A stretch of DNA of 64,000 nt from Pseudomonas fluorescens (GTDB taxonomy: Bacteria; Pseudomonadota; Gammaproteobacteria; Pseudomonadales; Pseudomonadaceae), in the NCBI RefSeq assembly GCF_902497785.1, contig NZ_CABVHK010000010.1, positions 1-64,000 on the forward strand, read 5' to 3'. This document shows, in pieces, positions 1 through 8,617 of this stretch (positions are counted from its first letter, which is position 1; every line of letters begins with the position of its first letter). The notes beneath the pieces were generated by a model, which was given only the letters and a program-made list of their open reading frames with translations, made no database searches and was not told the origin of the DNA. Both the position numbers and the translations under genes were made by a program.

Positions 1-1416
1 CAGGGCGCTCTGTCGGCGACGCTGGAAGAAGGCTCGTGGATTTCCACGTCGTACCTGGTCGCGGAAATCATCATGATTCCGCTGACCGCGTGGCTGGTGC
101 AGCTGCTGTCTGCCCGGCGTCTGGCGGTGTGGGTGTCGCTCGGGTTTCTGGCCGCATCACTGCTGTGCTCGATGGCGTGGAGCCTGGAAAGCATGATCGT
201 GTTCCGCGCCTTGCAAGGTTTCACCGGTGGCGCGCTGATTCCGCTGGCGTTCACCCTCACGCTGATCAAACTTCCCGAACACCACCGCGCCAAAGGCATG
301 GCCATGTTCGCGATGACGGCGACGTTTGCGCCCTCCATCGGCCCGACGCTTGGCGGCTGGCTGACCGAAAACTGGGGCTGGGAATACATCTTCTACATCA
401 ACATCCCACCGGGCCTGATCATGATCGCCGGCCTGATGTATGGGCTGGAAAAGAAAGAAGCGCACTGGGAATTGCTGAAAAGCACCGACTACACCGGGAT
501 TCTCACCCTCGGTATCGGCCTTGGTTGTTTGCAGGTTTTTCTCGAGGAAGGTCATCGCAAGGACTGGCTGGAATCGAACCTGATCGTGTCCCTGGGCAGT
601 ATCGCGCTGGTCAGCCTGATCACGTTTGTCATCGTGCAGTTTTCCAAGCCCAACCCCCTGATCAACCTCGGCATCCTCGGCAATCGCAACTTCGGTTTAT
701 CGAGTATTTCCAGCCTCGGCATGGGCGTCGGGTTGTACGGCTCGATCTTTCTGTTGCCGCTGTACCTGGCGCAGATCCAGAACTACAACGCCTTGCAGAT
801 CGGCGAAGTGATCATGTGGATGGGCGTGCCGCAGCTGTTTCTGATTCCGCTGGTGCCGAAGCTGATGAAATACGTCTCGCCAAAATGGCTGTGCACCCTG
901 GGTTTCGGGTTGTTCGGGCTGGCGAGTTTTTCCTCGGGGGTGCTGAACCCGGATTTCGCCGGGCCGCAGTTCAATCAGATCCAGATCATCCGCGCGCTGG
1001 GCCAGCCGCTGATCATGGTGACGATTTCGCTGATCGCGACCGCCTATATTCTGCCGCAGGATGCGGGCTCGGCGTCGAGCCTGTTCAACATCCTGCGCAA
1101 CCTCGGCGGCGCCATCGGCATCGCCCTCCTCGCCACATTGCTGGACGCGCGCACAAAGACCTACTTTGATTATTTGCGTGAGGCGATAGTGCCGAGCAAC
1201 CCGCAGGTTGCCGAACGGATTACGTCCCTGACGGAGCGCTTCGGCAGTGAAACAGCGGCGCTGGGCAAGCTCAGCGAGATTGCCCATCAGCAGGCGTCGA
1301 TCATGGCGTATAACGATGCGTTTCACTTTGTCGGGATTGCGCTGGGGATCAGCATGCTGGCGGTGTTGTTGACCAAGCAGTTGCCGGCGGGGCTTAAGGC
1401 TGGCGAGGCGCATTAA
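1..1416 (+). CDS. MFS drug efflux transporter, DHA2 (EmrB/QacA) family, 5'-truncated by window edge
   Basis: Inner-membrane proton-coupled exporter of the 14-helix DHA2 family. The reading frame is open from base 1, so the true start lies outside the window; 471 codons are visible. The first visible residues (GALSATLEEGSWISTSYL) match the loop after helix 1 in EmrB-type proteins, and GFTGGALIPLAF is a family-typical small-residue helix. The stretch LQVFLEEGHRKDWLES between helices is also typical of EmrB/FarB proteins. EmrB normally works with an EmrA-type membrane fusion protein, which would be expected just upstream outside the window. An inverted repeat follows the stop codon. The substrate cannot be read from sequence. 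Confidence 0.9.
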   Translation, partial: QGALSATLEEGSWISTSYLVAEIIMIPLTAWLVQLLSARRLAVWVSLGFLAASLLCSMAWSLESMIVFRALQGFTGGALIPLAFTLTLIKLPEHHRAKGMAMFAMTATFAPSIGPTLGGWLTENWGWEYIFYINIPPGLIMIAGLMYGLEKKEAHWELLKSTDYTGILTLGIGLGCLQVFLEEGHRKDWLESNLIVSLGSIALVSLITFVIVQFSKPNPLINLGILGNRNFGLSSISSLGMGVGLYGSIFLLPLYLAQIQNYNALQIGEVIMWMGVPQLFLIPLVPKLMKYVSPKWLCTLGFGLFGLASFSSGVLNPDFAGPQFNQIQIIRALGQPLIMVTISLIATAYILPQDAGSASSLFNILRNLGGAIGIALLATLLDARTKTYFDYLREAIVPSNPQVAERITSLTERFGSETAALGKLSEIAHQQASIMAYNDAFHFVGIALGISMLAVLLTKQLPAGLKAGEAH

Positions 1417-1429
1417 TTGAAAGCACCCC

Positions 1430-1508
1430 TGTAGGAACTGCCGAAGGCTGCGATCTTTTGATCTTGAAAATCAACCTCAAAAGATCGCAGCCTTCGGCAG
1501 CTCCTACA
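1430..1508. repeat. Long REP-like inverted repeat, TGTAGGAGCTGCCGAAGGC family
   Basis: Two arms of about 30 bases (TGTAGGAACTGCCGAAGGCT... and its complement ...AGCCTTCGGCAGCTCCTACA) flank a short AT-rich loop. A nearly identical element lies at 42010-42089 and a rearranged one at 6120-6200. It sits between convergent genes and could act as a bidirectional terminator. Confidence 0.85.
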
Positions 1509-1521
1509 GGTCGCGGTAATT

Positions 1522-3537
1522 TCAAACCGCGATCAACCGCTCCCGCAACTTGCTGATCTCATCACGCATCTGCGCCGCCGCTTCGAACTCCAGGTCCCGC
1601 GCCAGCTGGTACATCTTCTCTTCCAGCGCCTTGATGCGCTTGGCGATCTCGCCCGGCGAACGCAACTCGGCTTCGTACCTGGCGCTTTCCTCGGCGGCCT
1701 TGGCCATGCCTTTGCGCTTTTTGCTGCGCGAGCCCGGCACGGTGGCGCCTTCCATGATGTCAGCCACGTCCTTGAACACGCCCTTGGGCGTGATGCCGTT
1801 GGCAAGGTTAAAGGCGATCTGCTTGTCCCGACGCCGCTCGGTTTCGCCGATCGCCCGCTCCATGGAACCGGTTATCCGGTCCGCGTACAGAATCGCCCGC
1901 CCGTTGAGGTTTCGCGCCGCGCGGCCGATGGTCTGGATCAGTGAGCGCTCGGAACGCAGGAAGCCTTCCTTGTCCGCATCGAGAATCGCCACCAGTGAGA
2001 CTTCCGGCATGTCGAGTCCTTCACGCAGCAGGTTGATCCCCACCAGTACATCAAAGGTGCCGAGGCGCAAATCGCGGATGATTTCGACCCGCTCCACGGT
2101 GTCGATGTCCGAGTGCAGATAACGCACGCGCACGCCATGATCGGCCAGGTAATCGGTCAAGTCTTCGGACATGCGCTTGGTCAGCGTGGTGACCAGAACC
2201 CGCTCTTCCAACGCGACGCGTTTGCCGATCTCCGAGAGCAGGTCGTCGACCTGAGTCAGCGCCGGGCGGATTTCGATTTGCGGGTCCACCAGACCGGTCG
2301 GGCGCACCAGTTGCTCGACCACGCGACCGGCATGTTCGGCCTCGTAATTGCCCGGCGTGGCCGAGACAAAAATTGTCTGCGGGCTGATGTGTTCGAACTC
2401 ATCGAAACGCATCGGCCGGTTATCCAGCGCTGACGGCAGGCGGAAACCGTATTCCACCAGCGTCTCTTTACGCGAGCGGTCACCTTTATACATCGCACCG
2501 ACCTGCGGCACGCTGACGTGGGATTCGTCGATCACCAGCAAGGCATCGGCCGGCAGATAGTCAAACAAAGTCGGCGGCGCCTGGCCGGAATCGCGGCCCG
2601 AGAGATAGCGGGAATAGTTTTCGATGCCGTTGCAGTAGCCCAATTCGAGGATCATCTCCAGGTCGAAACGGGTGCGCTGTTCCAGACGCTGGGCCTCCAC
2701 CAGTTTGTTGTTGGAGCGCAGGTATTCCAGACGCTCCTGCAATTCGACCTTGATGCCTTCGATGGCGCCGAGCAATGTTTCCCGGGGCGTCACGTAATGG
2801 CTCTTCGGGTAAAAGGTGAAACGCGGCAGCTTGCGGATGACTTCGCCGGTCAGCGGATCGAAGGCGGACAGGCTCTCGACTTCGTCATCGAACAGCTCGA
2901 TGCGGATCGCCTCGAAATCGGATTCGGCCGGGTGAATGTCAATCACGTCGCCGCGCACACGGAAGGTCGCGCGGGCGAATTCCATGTCATTGCGGGTGTA
3001 TTGCAGGTCGGCCAGACGACGCAGCAACGCGCGCTGATCGAGCTTGTCGCCGCGATCCACGTGCAGCACCATTTTCAAGTAGGTTTCCGGGCTGCCCAAG
3101 CCGTAGATGCACGACACCGTGGTCACGATGATCGCGTCTTTGCGCTCCAGCAACGCTTTGGTCGCGGAGAGCCGCATCTGCTCAATGTGGTCGTTGATCG
3201 ACGCATCCTTCTCGATGAAGGTGTCCGAGGACGGCACGTAAGCTTCGGGCTGGTAGTAGTCATAGTAAGAAACGAAGTACTCGACCGCGTTGTTCGGGAA
3301 GAATGCCTTGAATTCACCGTACAACTGCGCTGCCAGGGTCTTGTTCGGTGCCAGCACCAACGTCGGGCGCTGCACTTGCGCGATGACATTAGCGATACTG
3401 AACGTCTTGCCCGAACCGGTCACACCCAGCAATGTCTGGTGCGCCAGGCCGGCTTCGATGCCCTCGACCATCAGGCGAATGGCTTCCGGCTGGTCGCCGG
3501 CGGGCTCGAAGCGGGTCACTAGCTGGAATTCAGACAT
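1522..3537 (-). CDS. uvrB: Excinuclease ABC subunit B (UvrB)
   Basis: DNA damage-recognition helicase of nucleotide excision repair. It is loaded by UvrA, opens DNA around the lesion and recruits UvrC. The 671-residue length is normal. Walker A GVTGSGKT is at residues 38-45, the aromatic beta-hairpin [12 protein letters not shown] that clamps the lesion strand follows near residue 92, and the DESH helicase motif and the motif near [12 protein letters not shown] are present. The C-terminal UVR domain ([23 protein letters not shown]) that binds UvrC is intact. No convincing LexA box was seen upstream, unlike in E. coli. Confidence 0.98.
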   Translation of the reverse strand: MSEFQLVTRFEPAGDQPEAIRLMVEGIEAGLAHQTLLGVTGSGKTFSIANVIAQVQRPTLVLAPNKTLAAQLYGEFKAFFPNNAVEYFVSYYDYYQPEAYVPSSDTFIEKDASINDHIEQMRLSATKALLERKDAIIVTTVSCIYGLGSPETYLKMVLHVDRGDKLDQRALLRRLADLQYTRNDMEFARATFRVRGDVIDIHPAESDFEAIRIELFDDEVESLSAFDPLTGEVIRKLPRFTFYPKSHYVTPRETLLGAIEGIKVELQERLEYLRSNNKLVEAQRLEQRTRFDLEMILELGYCNGIENYSRYLSGRDSGQAPPTLFDYLPADALLVIDESHVSVPQVGAMYKGDRSRKETLVEYGFRLPSALDNRPMRFDEFEHISPQTIFVSATPGNYEAEHAGRVVEQLVRPTGLVDPQIEIRPALTQVDDLLSEIGKRVALEERVLVTTLTKRMSEDLTDYLADHGVRVRYLHSDIDTVERVEIIRDLRLGTFDVLVGINLLREGLDMPEVSLVAILDADKEGFLRSERSLIQTIGRAARNLNGRAILYADRITGSMERAIGETERRRDKQIAFNLANGITPKGVFKDVADIMEGATVPGSRSKKRKGMAKAAEESARYEAELRSPGEIAKRIKALEEKMYQLARDLEFEAAAQMRDEISKLRERLIAV

Positions 3538-3873
3538 TCAATACCCCTGATTCGCGCCCGCCCGATGAAACGGGCAGGAACGGGAAAGACCACAAACGAC
3601 CGAGGTCGCCCGAGGAAAAAACTGGATTGTGCTCAATGTGGTGCCGATTGCCCTCGCTTTCAAGGCAAACGTCCTACATCCCTTGAAGTCTTTGATGCGG
3701 CCAATTGCCTAACGGTCAAAAAATAATCGGAAAAACTTACGTCAGAAGCGGAAATGCCTGTCGCCTTCAATCGCGGATGGCCTCTATACTAGCTCCCCGT
3801 TTGTGCACCGCTCTAGTGCATTCGGCTGGAGCGCGACACGTCCCTCCACACTCCATTCAGAGCCGCCGCAAAA
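3538..3873. other. Divergent intergenic region between uvrB and the aromatic aminotransferase
   Basis: This 336-base stretch must hold the promoters of both flanking genes. On the plus strand TATACT at 3785-3790 is a good -10 candidate, about 85 bases before the aminotransferase start, but no convincing -35 was found at normal spacing. No gene, RNA or repeat was recognised here. Confidence 0.5.
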
Positions 3874-5070
3874 ATGAGCCTGTTCTCCGCTGTCGAAATG
3901 GCACCACGCGATCCAATCCTGGGCCTCAACGAAGCATTCAACGCCGATACCCGTACCAACAAGGTCAATCTGGGGGTCGGTGTTTACTGCAACGAGGAGG
4001 GGCGAATTCCACTCCTGCGCGCCGTTGTCGAAGCCGAGACGATTCGCGTCGCTCAACACGTTTCCCGTGGCTACTTGCCGATCGACGGCATCGCCGCCTA
4101 CGACCAGGCCGTGCAGAAACTGCTGTTTGGCAATGATTCGCCACTGATCAGCGCTGGCCGCGTCATCACCACCCAGGCCGTTGGCGGTACCGGCGCACTG
4201 AAAATCGGTGCCGACTTCCTCAAGCAATTGCTGCCGAACGCCGTCGTGGCGATCAGCGACCCGAGCTGGGAAAACCATCGCGCGCTGTTCGAAACCGCCG
4301 GTTTCCCGGTGCAGAACTACCGCTACTACGACGCCGCGACCCATGACGTTAACCGCGCGGGCTTGCTGGAAGACCTGAACGCCCTGCCGTCCGGCTCGAT
4401 CGTTGTACTGCACGCCTGCTGCCACAACCCGACCGGTGTGGACCTGAGCCCGGCGGACTGGAAAAACGTTCTGGACGTGGTGAAAGCCAAAGGTCACGTG
4501 TCTTTCCTCGACATGGCTTACCAAGGCTTCGGCGATGGCATCGACGAAGACGCCGCTGCCGTGCGCCTGTTTGCGGAATCGGGCCTGACCTTCTTCGTTT
4601 CCAGCTCGTTCTCCAAATCCTTCTCGCTGTACGGGGAGCGCGTTGGCGCCCTGTCGATCGTCAGCGAATCGAAAGAAGAAAGCGCGCGCGTGCTGTCGCA
4701 AGTCAAGCGCGTGATCCGCACCAACTACTCCAACCCGCCAACCCACGGTGCGAGCATCGTTGCCGCGGTGTTGAACAGCCCGCAACTGCGCGCCCAGTGG
4801 GAAGAAGAACTGGCTGAAATGCGTCTGCGGATTCGCGGCATGCGCGACCAGATGGTCGATCTGCTGGCGAAAAACGCGCCACAGCGCGACTTCAGCTTCG
4901 TCGGTCGCCAGCGCGGCATGTTTTCTTACTCCGGCCTGACGGTTGAGCAAGTGACCCGTCTGCGCAGCGAATACGGCATTTACGCCCTGGACACCGGCCG
5001 AATCTGCGTGGCCGCGTTGAACCAGAGCAACATTGACGCGGTAACCAAAGCAATTGTTGCGGTGATCTGA
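3874..5070 (+). CDS. tyrB: Aromatic amino acid aminotransferase (class I PLP)
   Basis: Cytoplasmic PLP enzyme that exchanges amino groups between aromatic amino acids or aspartate and 2-oxoglutarate. It has 398 residues, as usual for the AspC/TyrB family. The PLP-binding lysine is K248 in SSSFSKSFSLYGERVGAL, with D213 and Y216 (FLDMAYQGFGDG) contacting the cofactor. HACCHNPTGVD (180-190) is the family NPTG motif with an Asn that contacts PLP. The C-terminal arginine that binds the substrate carboxylate is in GRICVAALN. Choosing TyrB over AspC rests on resemblance to Pseudomonas aromatic aminotransferases; the two overlap in activity. It is transcribed alone and ends in a strong terminator. 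Confidence 0.9.
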   Translation: MSLFSAVEMAPRDPILGLNEAFNADTRTNKVNLGVGVYCNEEGRIPLLRAVVEAETIRVAQHVSRGYLPIDGIAAYDQAVQKLLFGNDSPLISAGRVITTQAVGGTGALKIGADFLKQLLPNAVVAISDPSWENHRALFETAGFPVQNYRYYDAATHDVNRAGLLEDLNALPSGSIVVLHACCHNPTGVDLSPADWKNVLDVVKAKGHVSFLDMAYQGFGDGIDEDAAAVRLFAESGLTFFVSSSFSKSFSLYGERVGALSIVSESKEESARVLSQVKRVIRTNYSNPPTHGASIVAAVLNSPQLRAQWEEELAEMRLRIRGMRDQMVDLLAKNAPQRDFSFVGRQRGMFSYSGLTVEQVTRLRSEYGIYALDTGRICVAALNQSNIDAVTKAIVAVI

Positions 5071-5087
5071 GTCCTGCCGTGATACGA

Positions 5088-5119
5088 AAAACGGGAAGCC
5101 TTTGGGCTTCCCGTTTTTT
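5088..5119 (+). terminator. Intrinsic terminator after the aromatic aminotransferase
   Basis: Stem AACGGGAAGCC / GGCTTCCCGTT with a TTTG-type loop, followed by a run of T. It starts 18 bases after the stop codon. Confidence 0.93.
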
Positions 5120-5179
5120 ATTTGGCGCAGATAATTCTCAAAGCGGCGGCCGACGGCTCTAAACTGCACACCTATCAAA

Positions 5180-5266
5180 TGTGGGAGCGAGCCTGCTCGC
5201 GAAAGCGATCCATCTGTCACATTGATGCTGAATGTGCCGCCTTCGCGAGCAGGCTCGCTCCCACAG
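5180..5266. repeat. Pair of inverted REP sequences (GTGGGAGCGAGCC family)
   Basis: A forward copy at 5181-5207 (GTGGGAGCGAGCCTGCTCGC...) and an inverted copy at 5239-5266 are separated by about 30 bases, giving a BIME-like pair. Each unit is itself a small palindrome around GCGAGCCTGCTCGC. Confidence 0.85.
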
Positions 5267-5303
5267 GGTTTTGTGTACACCCCGAATTATGATGAGAGCT
5301 CAC

Positions 5304-5522
5304 ATGAAAAACGATGACCTGCGCGCAGAGCGCGATGACCTGGATGACCTGGATGAAATGGACACCTTCACCCCTCGCACCCCGGCCAAACGCGGCAAGA
5401 ACCTGGTGATGCAAGTGGCCGCAGGCGTGTTTCTCGGCGGCCTGGCGTTGTGGCTGGTACAACTGGGCGCGACGCTGCTTTACGCCAAGCTGATGCTCGG
5501 CACTGTGACCTTCGGCGGTTAA
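5304..5522 (+). CDS. Small single-pass membrane protein of unknown function
   Basis: A 72-residue protein with a highly acidic N terminus (RAERDDLDDLDEMD), a basic patch (PAKRGKN) and one hydrophobic helix (about 36-60, MQVAAGVFLGGLALWLVQLGA). The basic patch before the helix suggests an N-in orientation. The start at 5304 has GAGAG upstream; in-frame ATGs at 5289 and 5292 are alternatives, and longer versions would read into the REP pair. Its stop codon overlaps the stop of the opposing gene at 5519. The function is unknown; it resembles small conserved Pseudomonas proteins. Confidence 0.7.
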   Translation: MKNDDLRAERDDLDDLDEMDTFTPRTPAKRGKNLVMQVAAGVFLGGLALWLVQLGATLLYAKLMLGTVTFGG

Positions 5523-5749
5523 GCCAGTTCGCTTGCGCGCTGACTGGCTGCATCGTCGTAAGCGACATACAGCGATTCGGCGACCTGGCTTTTGATCGCC
5601 TTGGTGCTTTCCAGGCCCAGGACAAAACCTTCAGCCTTGCCGCCCGCGCGGTTCAATTCGTCAGCAGTGCTGGCCTGAGTGATTGCATCGAACAGTTTTT
5701 CCGCGTGCGGGCCAACCCCTTTGGGCAGGCTGATCTGAGCGATGCTCAT
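5519..5749 (-). CDS. Conserved hypothetical 76-residue protein
   Basis: A small soluble protein beginning MSIAQISLPKGVGPHAEKLF, with mixed helix-forming sequence and no signal peptide or membrane segment. The start is supported by GAGGTG five bases upstream. It converges on the small membrane protein gene and the two stop codons share the bases TTAA at 5519-5522. I do not recognise a family with a known function. Confidence 0.7.
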   Translation of the reverse strand: MSIAQISLPKGVGPHAEKLFDAITQASTADELNRAGGKAEGFVLGLESTKAIKSQVAESLYVAYDDAASQRASELA

Positions 5750-5939
5750 GCGAACACCTCGCGAGTGTGAAATGTGAGGGCTGGGTGATTCATGGCGCGT
5801 ACCTTTTCGGCGAATGGCCGGCAGCGCGTGTTACCACTTCCGGGCCGCCATGGTAGACCTCTGGCGCGATTCTGGTAACCGCCAATCGCCGCTAAACCAC
5901 CGTCCGTCACGATGAATCCCTCAATCTGCCAACAGGTGC

Positions 5940-5967
5940 TTGACTTCTCTTTTTGAATCAGTAACAT
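5940..5967 (+). promoter_or_regulatory. Likely promoter of tRNA-Asn
   Basis: TTGACT at 5940-5945 and TAACAT at 5962-5967 are separated by 16 bases, and the -10 ends nine bases before the first tRNA base. This fits a sigma-70 stable RNA promoter. Confidence 0.55.
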
Positions 5968-5976
5968 ACACGCCAT

Positions 5977-6052
<76 letters not shown>

Positions 6053-6064
6053 GACAGCAATATC

Positions 6065-6101
6065 AAAAAGCCCCTGAATCGAAAGGTTCAGGGGCTTTTT
6101 T
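6065..6101 (+). terminator. Intrinsic terminator after tRNA-Asn
   Basis: AAAAAGCCCCTGAA pairs with TTCAGGGGCTTTTT around a TCGAAAGG loop, and a T run follows. The A run on the other side means it could also work on the minus strand. Confidence 0.95.
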
Positions 6102-6119
6102 GTGCCTGCCGGATTGTCA

Positions 6120-6200
6120 GAAGATCACAGCCTTAGGCAGTTCCTACAGGAGATCGCATTCCAGGGTAGGAGCTGCCGCAGGCTGCGATCTTTCGATCTA
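6120..6200. repeat. REP-like inverted repeat, rearranged copy of the TGTAGGAGCTGCCG family
   Basis: An arm reading AGATCACAGCCTTAGGCAGTTCCTACAG is followed after a short spacer by GTAGGAGCTGCCGCAGGCTGCGATCT. These are the same arms as at 1430-1508 but in the opposite order, so the arms point outward. Confidence 0.75.
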
Positions 6201-6225
6201 CCGCAGCGTCATTCAAATGTCGCCG

Positions 6226-7743
6226 TTACACATGCTCACCACTTTTGACCTGTACCACCCGCGGCTCTCCATGCCCATGGTCAACCTCCACGACCGGGAT
6301 CTCTTTCCCGTCGCAATCATGCAATTTGCCTTCGCTGAAGTAATCGCCTTCGCGCAATGCGGCCAGGTCCTGGTATCGCAGGACACGTTCCGTACCTGCG
6401 GCAAAAACCGACTGCTGATCCGAGTTGCCGGCGGTGAGGTGGTTGAATGCCAGGTTGAGTACGATGGCCATGATTGCCGACGAGCTGATGCCCGAGTGGA
6501 AGATCGTGGCGAACCAGCTTGGGAAGTGGTCGTAGAAGTTCGGTGCGGCAATGGGGATCATGCCGAAACCGATGGAGGTGGCGACGATGATCAGATTCAC
6601 GTTGTTGCGATAGTCGACTTTGGACAACGTGCGAATGCCGCTGGCCGCCACCGTGCCGAACAACACGATCCCGGCGCCGCCGAGCACCGAGGTGGGAACC
6701 GCGGCGATGACCCGGCCCATGAAAGGCAGCAGACCGAGGACCACCAGGAACAACCCGCCGGTGGCGACCACGAAACGGCTCTTGATCCCGGTCACCGCCA
6801 CCAGCCCGACGTTCTGGGCGAACGCGCTTTGGGTGAACGAGCCGAAGATCGGCGCGATCATGCTCGACAGCATGTCGGCGCGCAGACCGTTGCCCAGTCG
6901 CTTGGAATCAACTTTGGTTTCAATGATTTCACCGACGGCGAGGATGTCGGCCGAGGTCTCCACCAGCGTCACCATGACCACGATGCACATCGACAGGATC
7001 GCGGCGAAGTGGAAGGTCGGCATGCCAAAGTGGAACGGCGTGGGGAAGCCGAACATCGGGCCCTCTGAAACGGACGAAAAATCCGCCATGCCGAGGAACA
7101 CGGCGATGATCGTGCCGATGACCATGGCCAGCAGGATCGACAAGCGAGAGATGGTCGCGCTGCCGATCTTGCTCAGCAGCAGGACCAGCACCAGCGTCAA
7201 CGCCGCCAGACCGATGTTCGCCATACTGCCGAAATCCGCGGCATGACTATTGCCGCCCATGGCCCAGCGTGCGGCCACCGGCATCAGCGTCAGGCCGATG
7301 GTGGTGATGACGATGCCCGTCACCAGCGGCGGGAAGAATTTAGTGATTCGCGAGAACACCGGCGTGATCAGTAATCCAATCAACGACGCAGCAATCACTG
7401 CCCCGAGAATCGATTGAAACCCGCCCTCCCCGCCACTGCTGACAATGGCCACCATGGTCGCGACGCCCGAAAACGACACGCCTTGCACCAGCGGCAACTG
7501 ACAACCGAAAAACGGTAAACCAAGGGTCTGCAGCAATGTCGCCAGCCCCCCTGCAAACAATGAAGCAGCAATCAACAAACCGATGTCCGCTGGCGAGAGC
7601 CCGGCCGCCTGGCCGATGATCAAAGGCACCGCGACGATGCCGCCGTACATGGTCAGAACGTGTTGCAGGCCGTAAGCCATATTCGCGCCGACCCCGAGGT
7701 TTTCGTCCTCAGGCCGTTGGTGTGAAACATGGGGCGTTTTCAT
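6226..7743 (-). CDS. Nucleobase:cation symporter-2 family permease, probably xanthine/uric acid
   Basis: Inner-membrane nucleobase importer driven by a cation gradient. The 505-residue protein is hydrophobic throughout, consistent with the 14-helix NCS2 fold. NLGVGANMAYGLQHVLTMYGG near residue 17-37 is the family N-terminal signature, with the QH motif, and SAFAQNVGLVAVTGIKSR is the conserved Q/E-helix region. The overall pattern looks like the xanthine/urate branch (PbuX/UacT/UapA) rather than uracil permeases; this substrate call is inference. About 70-80 bases upstream is a perfect TTGTATACAA-cored palindrome, the form of a GntR-family operator. Confidence 0.85.
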   Translation of the reverse strand: MKTPHVSHQRPEDENLGVGANMAYGLQHVLTMYGGIVAVPLIIGQAAGLSPADIGLLIAASLFAGGLATLLQTLGLPFFGCQLPLVQGVSFSGVATMVAIVSSGGEGGFQSILGAVIAASLIGLLITPVFSRITKFFPPLVTGIVITTIGLTLMPVAARWAMGGNSHAADFGSMANIGLAALTLVLVLLLSKIGSATISRLSILLAMVIGTIIAVFLGMADFSSVSEGPMFGFPTPFHFGMPTFHFAAILSMCIVVMVTLVETSADILAVGEIIETKVDSKRLGNGLRADMLSSMIAPIFGSFTQSAFAQNVGLVAVTGIKSRFVVATGGLFLVVLGLLPFMGRVIAAVPTSVLGGAGIVLFGTVAASGIRTLSKVDYRNNVNLIIVATSIGFGMIPIAAPNFYDHFPSWFATIFHSGISSSAIMAIVLNLAFNHLTAGNSDQQSVFAAGTERVLRYQDLAALREGDYFSEGKLHDCDGKEIPVVEVDHGHGEPRVVQVKSGEHV

Positions 7744-7810
7744 GATTGGGGGGTTCCCTGGTTTTTGTTATGCGCACACTGTATGCAAGACTCAGGACAA
7801 ATGTCTATAG

Positions 7811-7824
7811 AGTTGTATACAACT
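7811..7824. promoter_or_regulatory. Perfect palindrome AGTTGTATACAACT, GntR-family type operator
   Basis: A 14-base perfect palindrome 68 bases upstream of the purine permease start. TTGTATACAA-like cores are typical of GntR/FadR-type regulators. No GntR gene is in the window, so the regulator is unknown. Confidence 0.6.
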
Positions 7825-7977
7825 CATCAGTCAGATTATCGACATGTGTCCATTACCTCCTTTACCTGCGCCGCTTCCTCCCTTCAAAAAGTTTTGAAAT
7901 ACATCCTTCCTCTGTCTTCTCCACTGCCCGCTAGTCTTTGGCATTCCAAGCGACCGTTGGCACGGACGCCCCTCGCT

Positions 7978-7998
7978 TATACATATAAAGTATGCATA
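7978..7998 (+). promoter_or_regulatory. Inverted repeat directly before brnT, likely BrnA operator
   Basis: TATACATA and TATGCATA are separated by TAAAG; the arms match as an inverted repeat with one mismatch. The repeat ends at the base before the brnT ATG. It also overlaps -10-like sequence, with TTGGCA at 7957-7962 as a possible -35. BrnA antitoxins are known to repress their own operon by binding such sites. Confidence 0.6.
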
Positions 7999-8280
7999 AT
8001 GAAGTCATTCGAGATTCAGTATCACAAGGCAAAAAACGCGGCTAACAAATTAAAGCACCAAGGCATCAGCCTCGCGGAAACGGAGGCCGTCTTTTATGAC
8101 GAGAGGGCCCTCTCATTGCAGGACGACCATCACGAGGAGCAGCGGTGGATCACGCTGGGGCTGGATGCCAAAGGTCGTTTGCTGGTCGTTGCGTACACCT
8201 ACCGCGATCCGAATTTCGTTCGAGTAATTTCCGCGCGCCTCGCCACCAAAAACGAGCGACGCCGATATCTGGAGCCTTGA
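7999..8280 (+). CDS. brnT: BrnT-family ribonuclease toxin
   Basis: Toxin of a type II toxin-antitoxin pair; BrnT is a RelE-fold ribonuclease that stops translation by cutting RNA. The 93-residue protein follows the family plan: FEIQYHKAKNAANKLKHQGISLAETEAVF (an alternative of the usual FEWDxxKAxxNxxKHGVSFEEA), a central RWITLGLDAKGRLLVVAYTYR strand pair, and a C-terminal RVISARLATKNERRRYLE with the conserved arginines. The frame is open upstream to 7729, but the family N terminus and the operator fix the start at 7999. The antitoxin gene follows after three bases. Confidence 0.9.
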   Translation: MKSFEIQYHKAKNAANKLKHQGISLAETEAVFYDERALSLQDDHHEEQRWITLGLDAKGRLLVVAYTYRDPNFVRVISARLATKNERRRYLEP

Positions 8281-8283
8281 CCC

Positions 8284-8616
8284 ATGAAAGACGAATACGA
8301 TTTCAGCAATGCCAAACGCGCAGCGGTTGCCTCCAGCAAAGGCAAAACCCGAATCACCATCATGCTCGACGATGTCGTGATTGAAGCGGCACGCGCCGTC
8401 GCCGAGAGTGAGGGATTCGGTTATCAGACAGTCATCAACAACAGCCTGCGCAAAGTGTTGCTCGGCGACGCAGACAAGGGCTCTGCGGCCACTCCGCGGT
8501 CCGCGCTGGCGAATGCCGGGCATTTCAAAGAAGGCATAACCGCCTCCGAACTGAAAAACCTGGAGAAAAAATTATCCGAGGTGCTCAGCGAAATTCATCG
8601 CGTGATGAAGCCATGA
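8284..8616 (+). CDS. brnA: BrnA-family antitoxin (ribbon-helix-helix)
   Basis: Antitoxin that binds and neutralises BrnT and represses the operon. Residues about 20-62 (KTRITIMLDDVVIEAARAVAESEGFGYQTVINNSLRKVL) form a ribbon-helix-helix DNA-binding unit of the CopG/BrnA kind. A C-terminal extension follows, with low complexity (GSAATPRSALANAGHF) and then a charged helix (ELKNLEKKLSEVLSEIHRVM). At 110 residues it is somewhat long. Typical BrnA proteins put the RHH at the C terminus, so the tail is unusual and may be the toxin contact. The gene ends two bases before the opposing nat stop codon. Confidence 0.85.
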   Translation: MKDEYDFSNAKRAAVASSKGKTRITIMLDDVVIEAARAVAESEGFGYQTVINNSLRKVLLGDADKGSAATPRSALANAGHFKEGITASELKNLEKKLSEVLSEIHRVMKP

Positions 8617-8617
8617 A

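Noticed and set aside
2518..3522. 334-codon plus-strand frame over uvrB
   Set aside because: Antisense shadow of uvrB, no recognisable protein and no ribosome site.
3538..3620. LexA box before uvrB
   Set aside because: Searched for CTGT-N8-ACAG in the upstream region and found no credible match.
3784..5280. 498-codon open frame on the minus strand across the aminotransferase gene
   Set aside because: It is the antisense shadow of a clearly coding class I aminotransferase; its product has no family pattern and a biased composition.
8113..8523. 136-codon minus-strand frame over brnTA
   Set aside because: Antisense of two genes with clear family identity.
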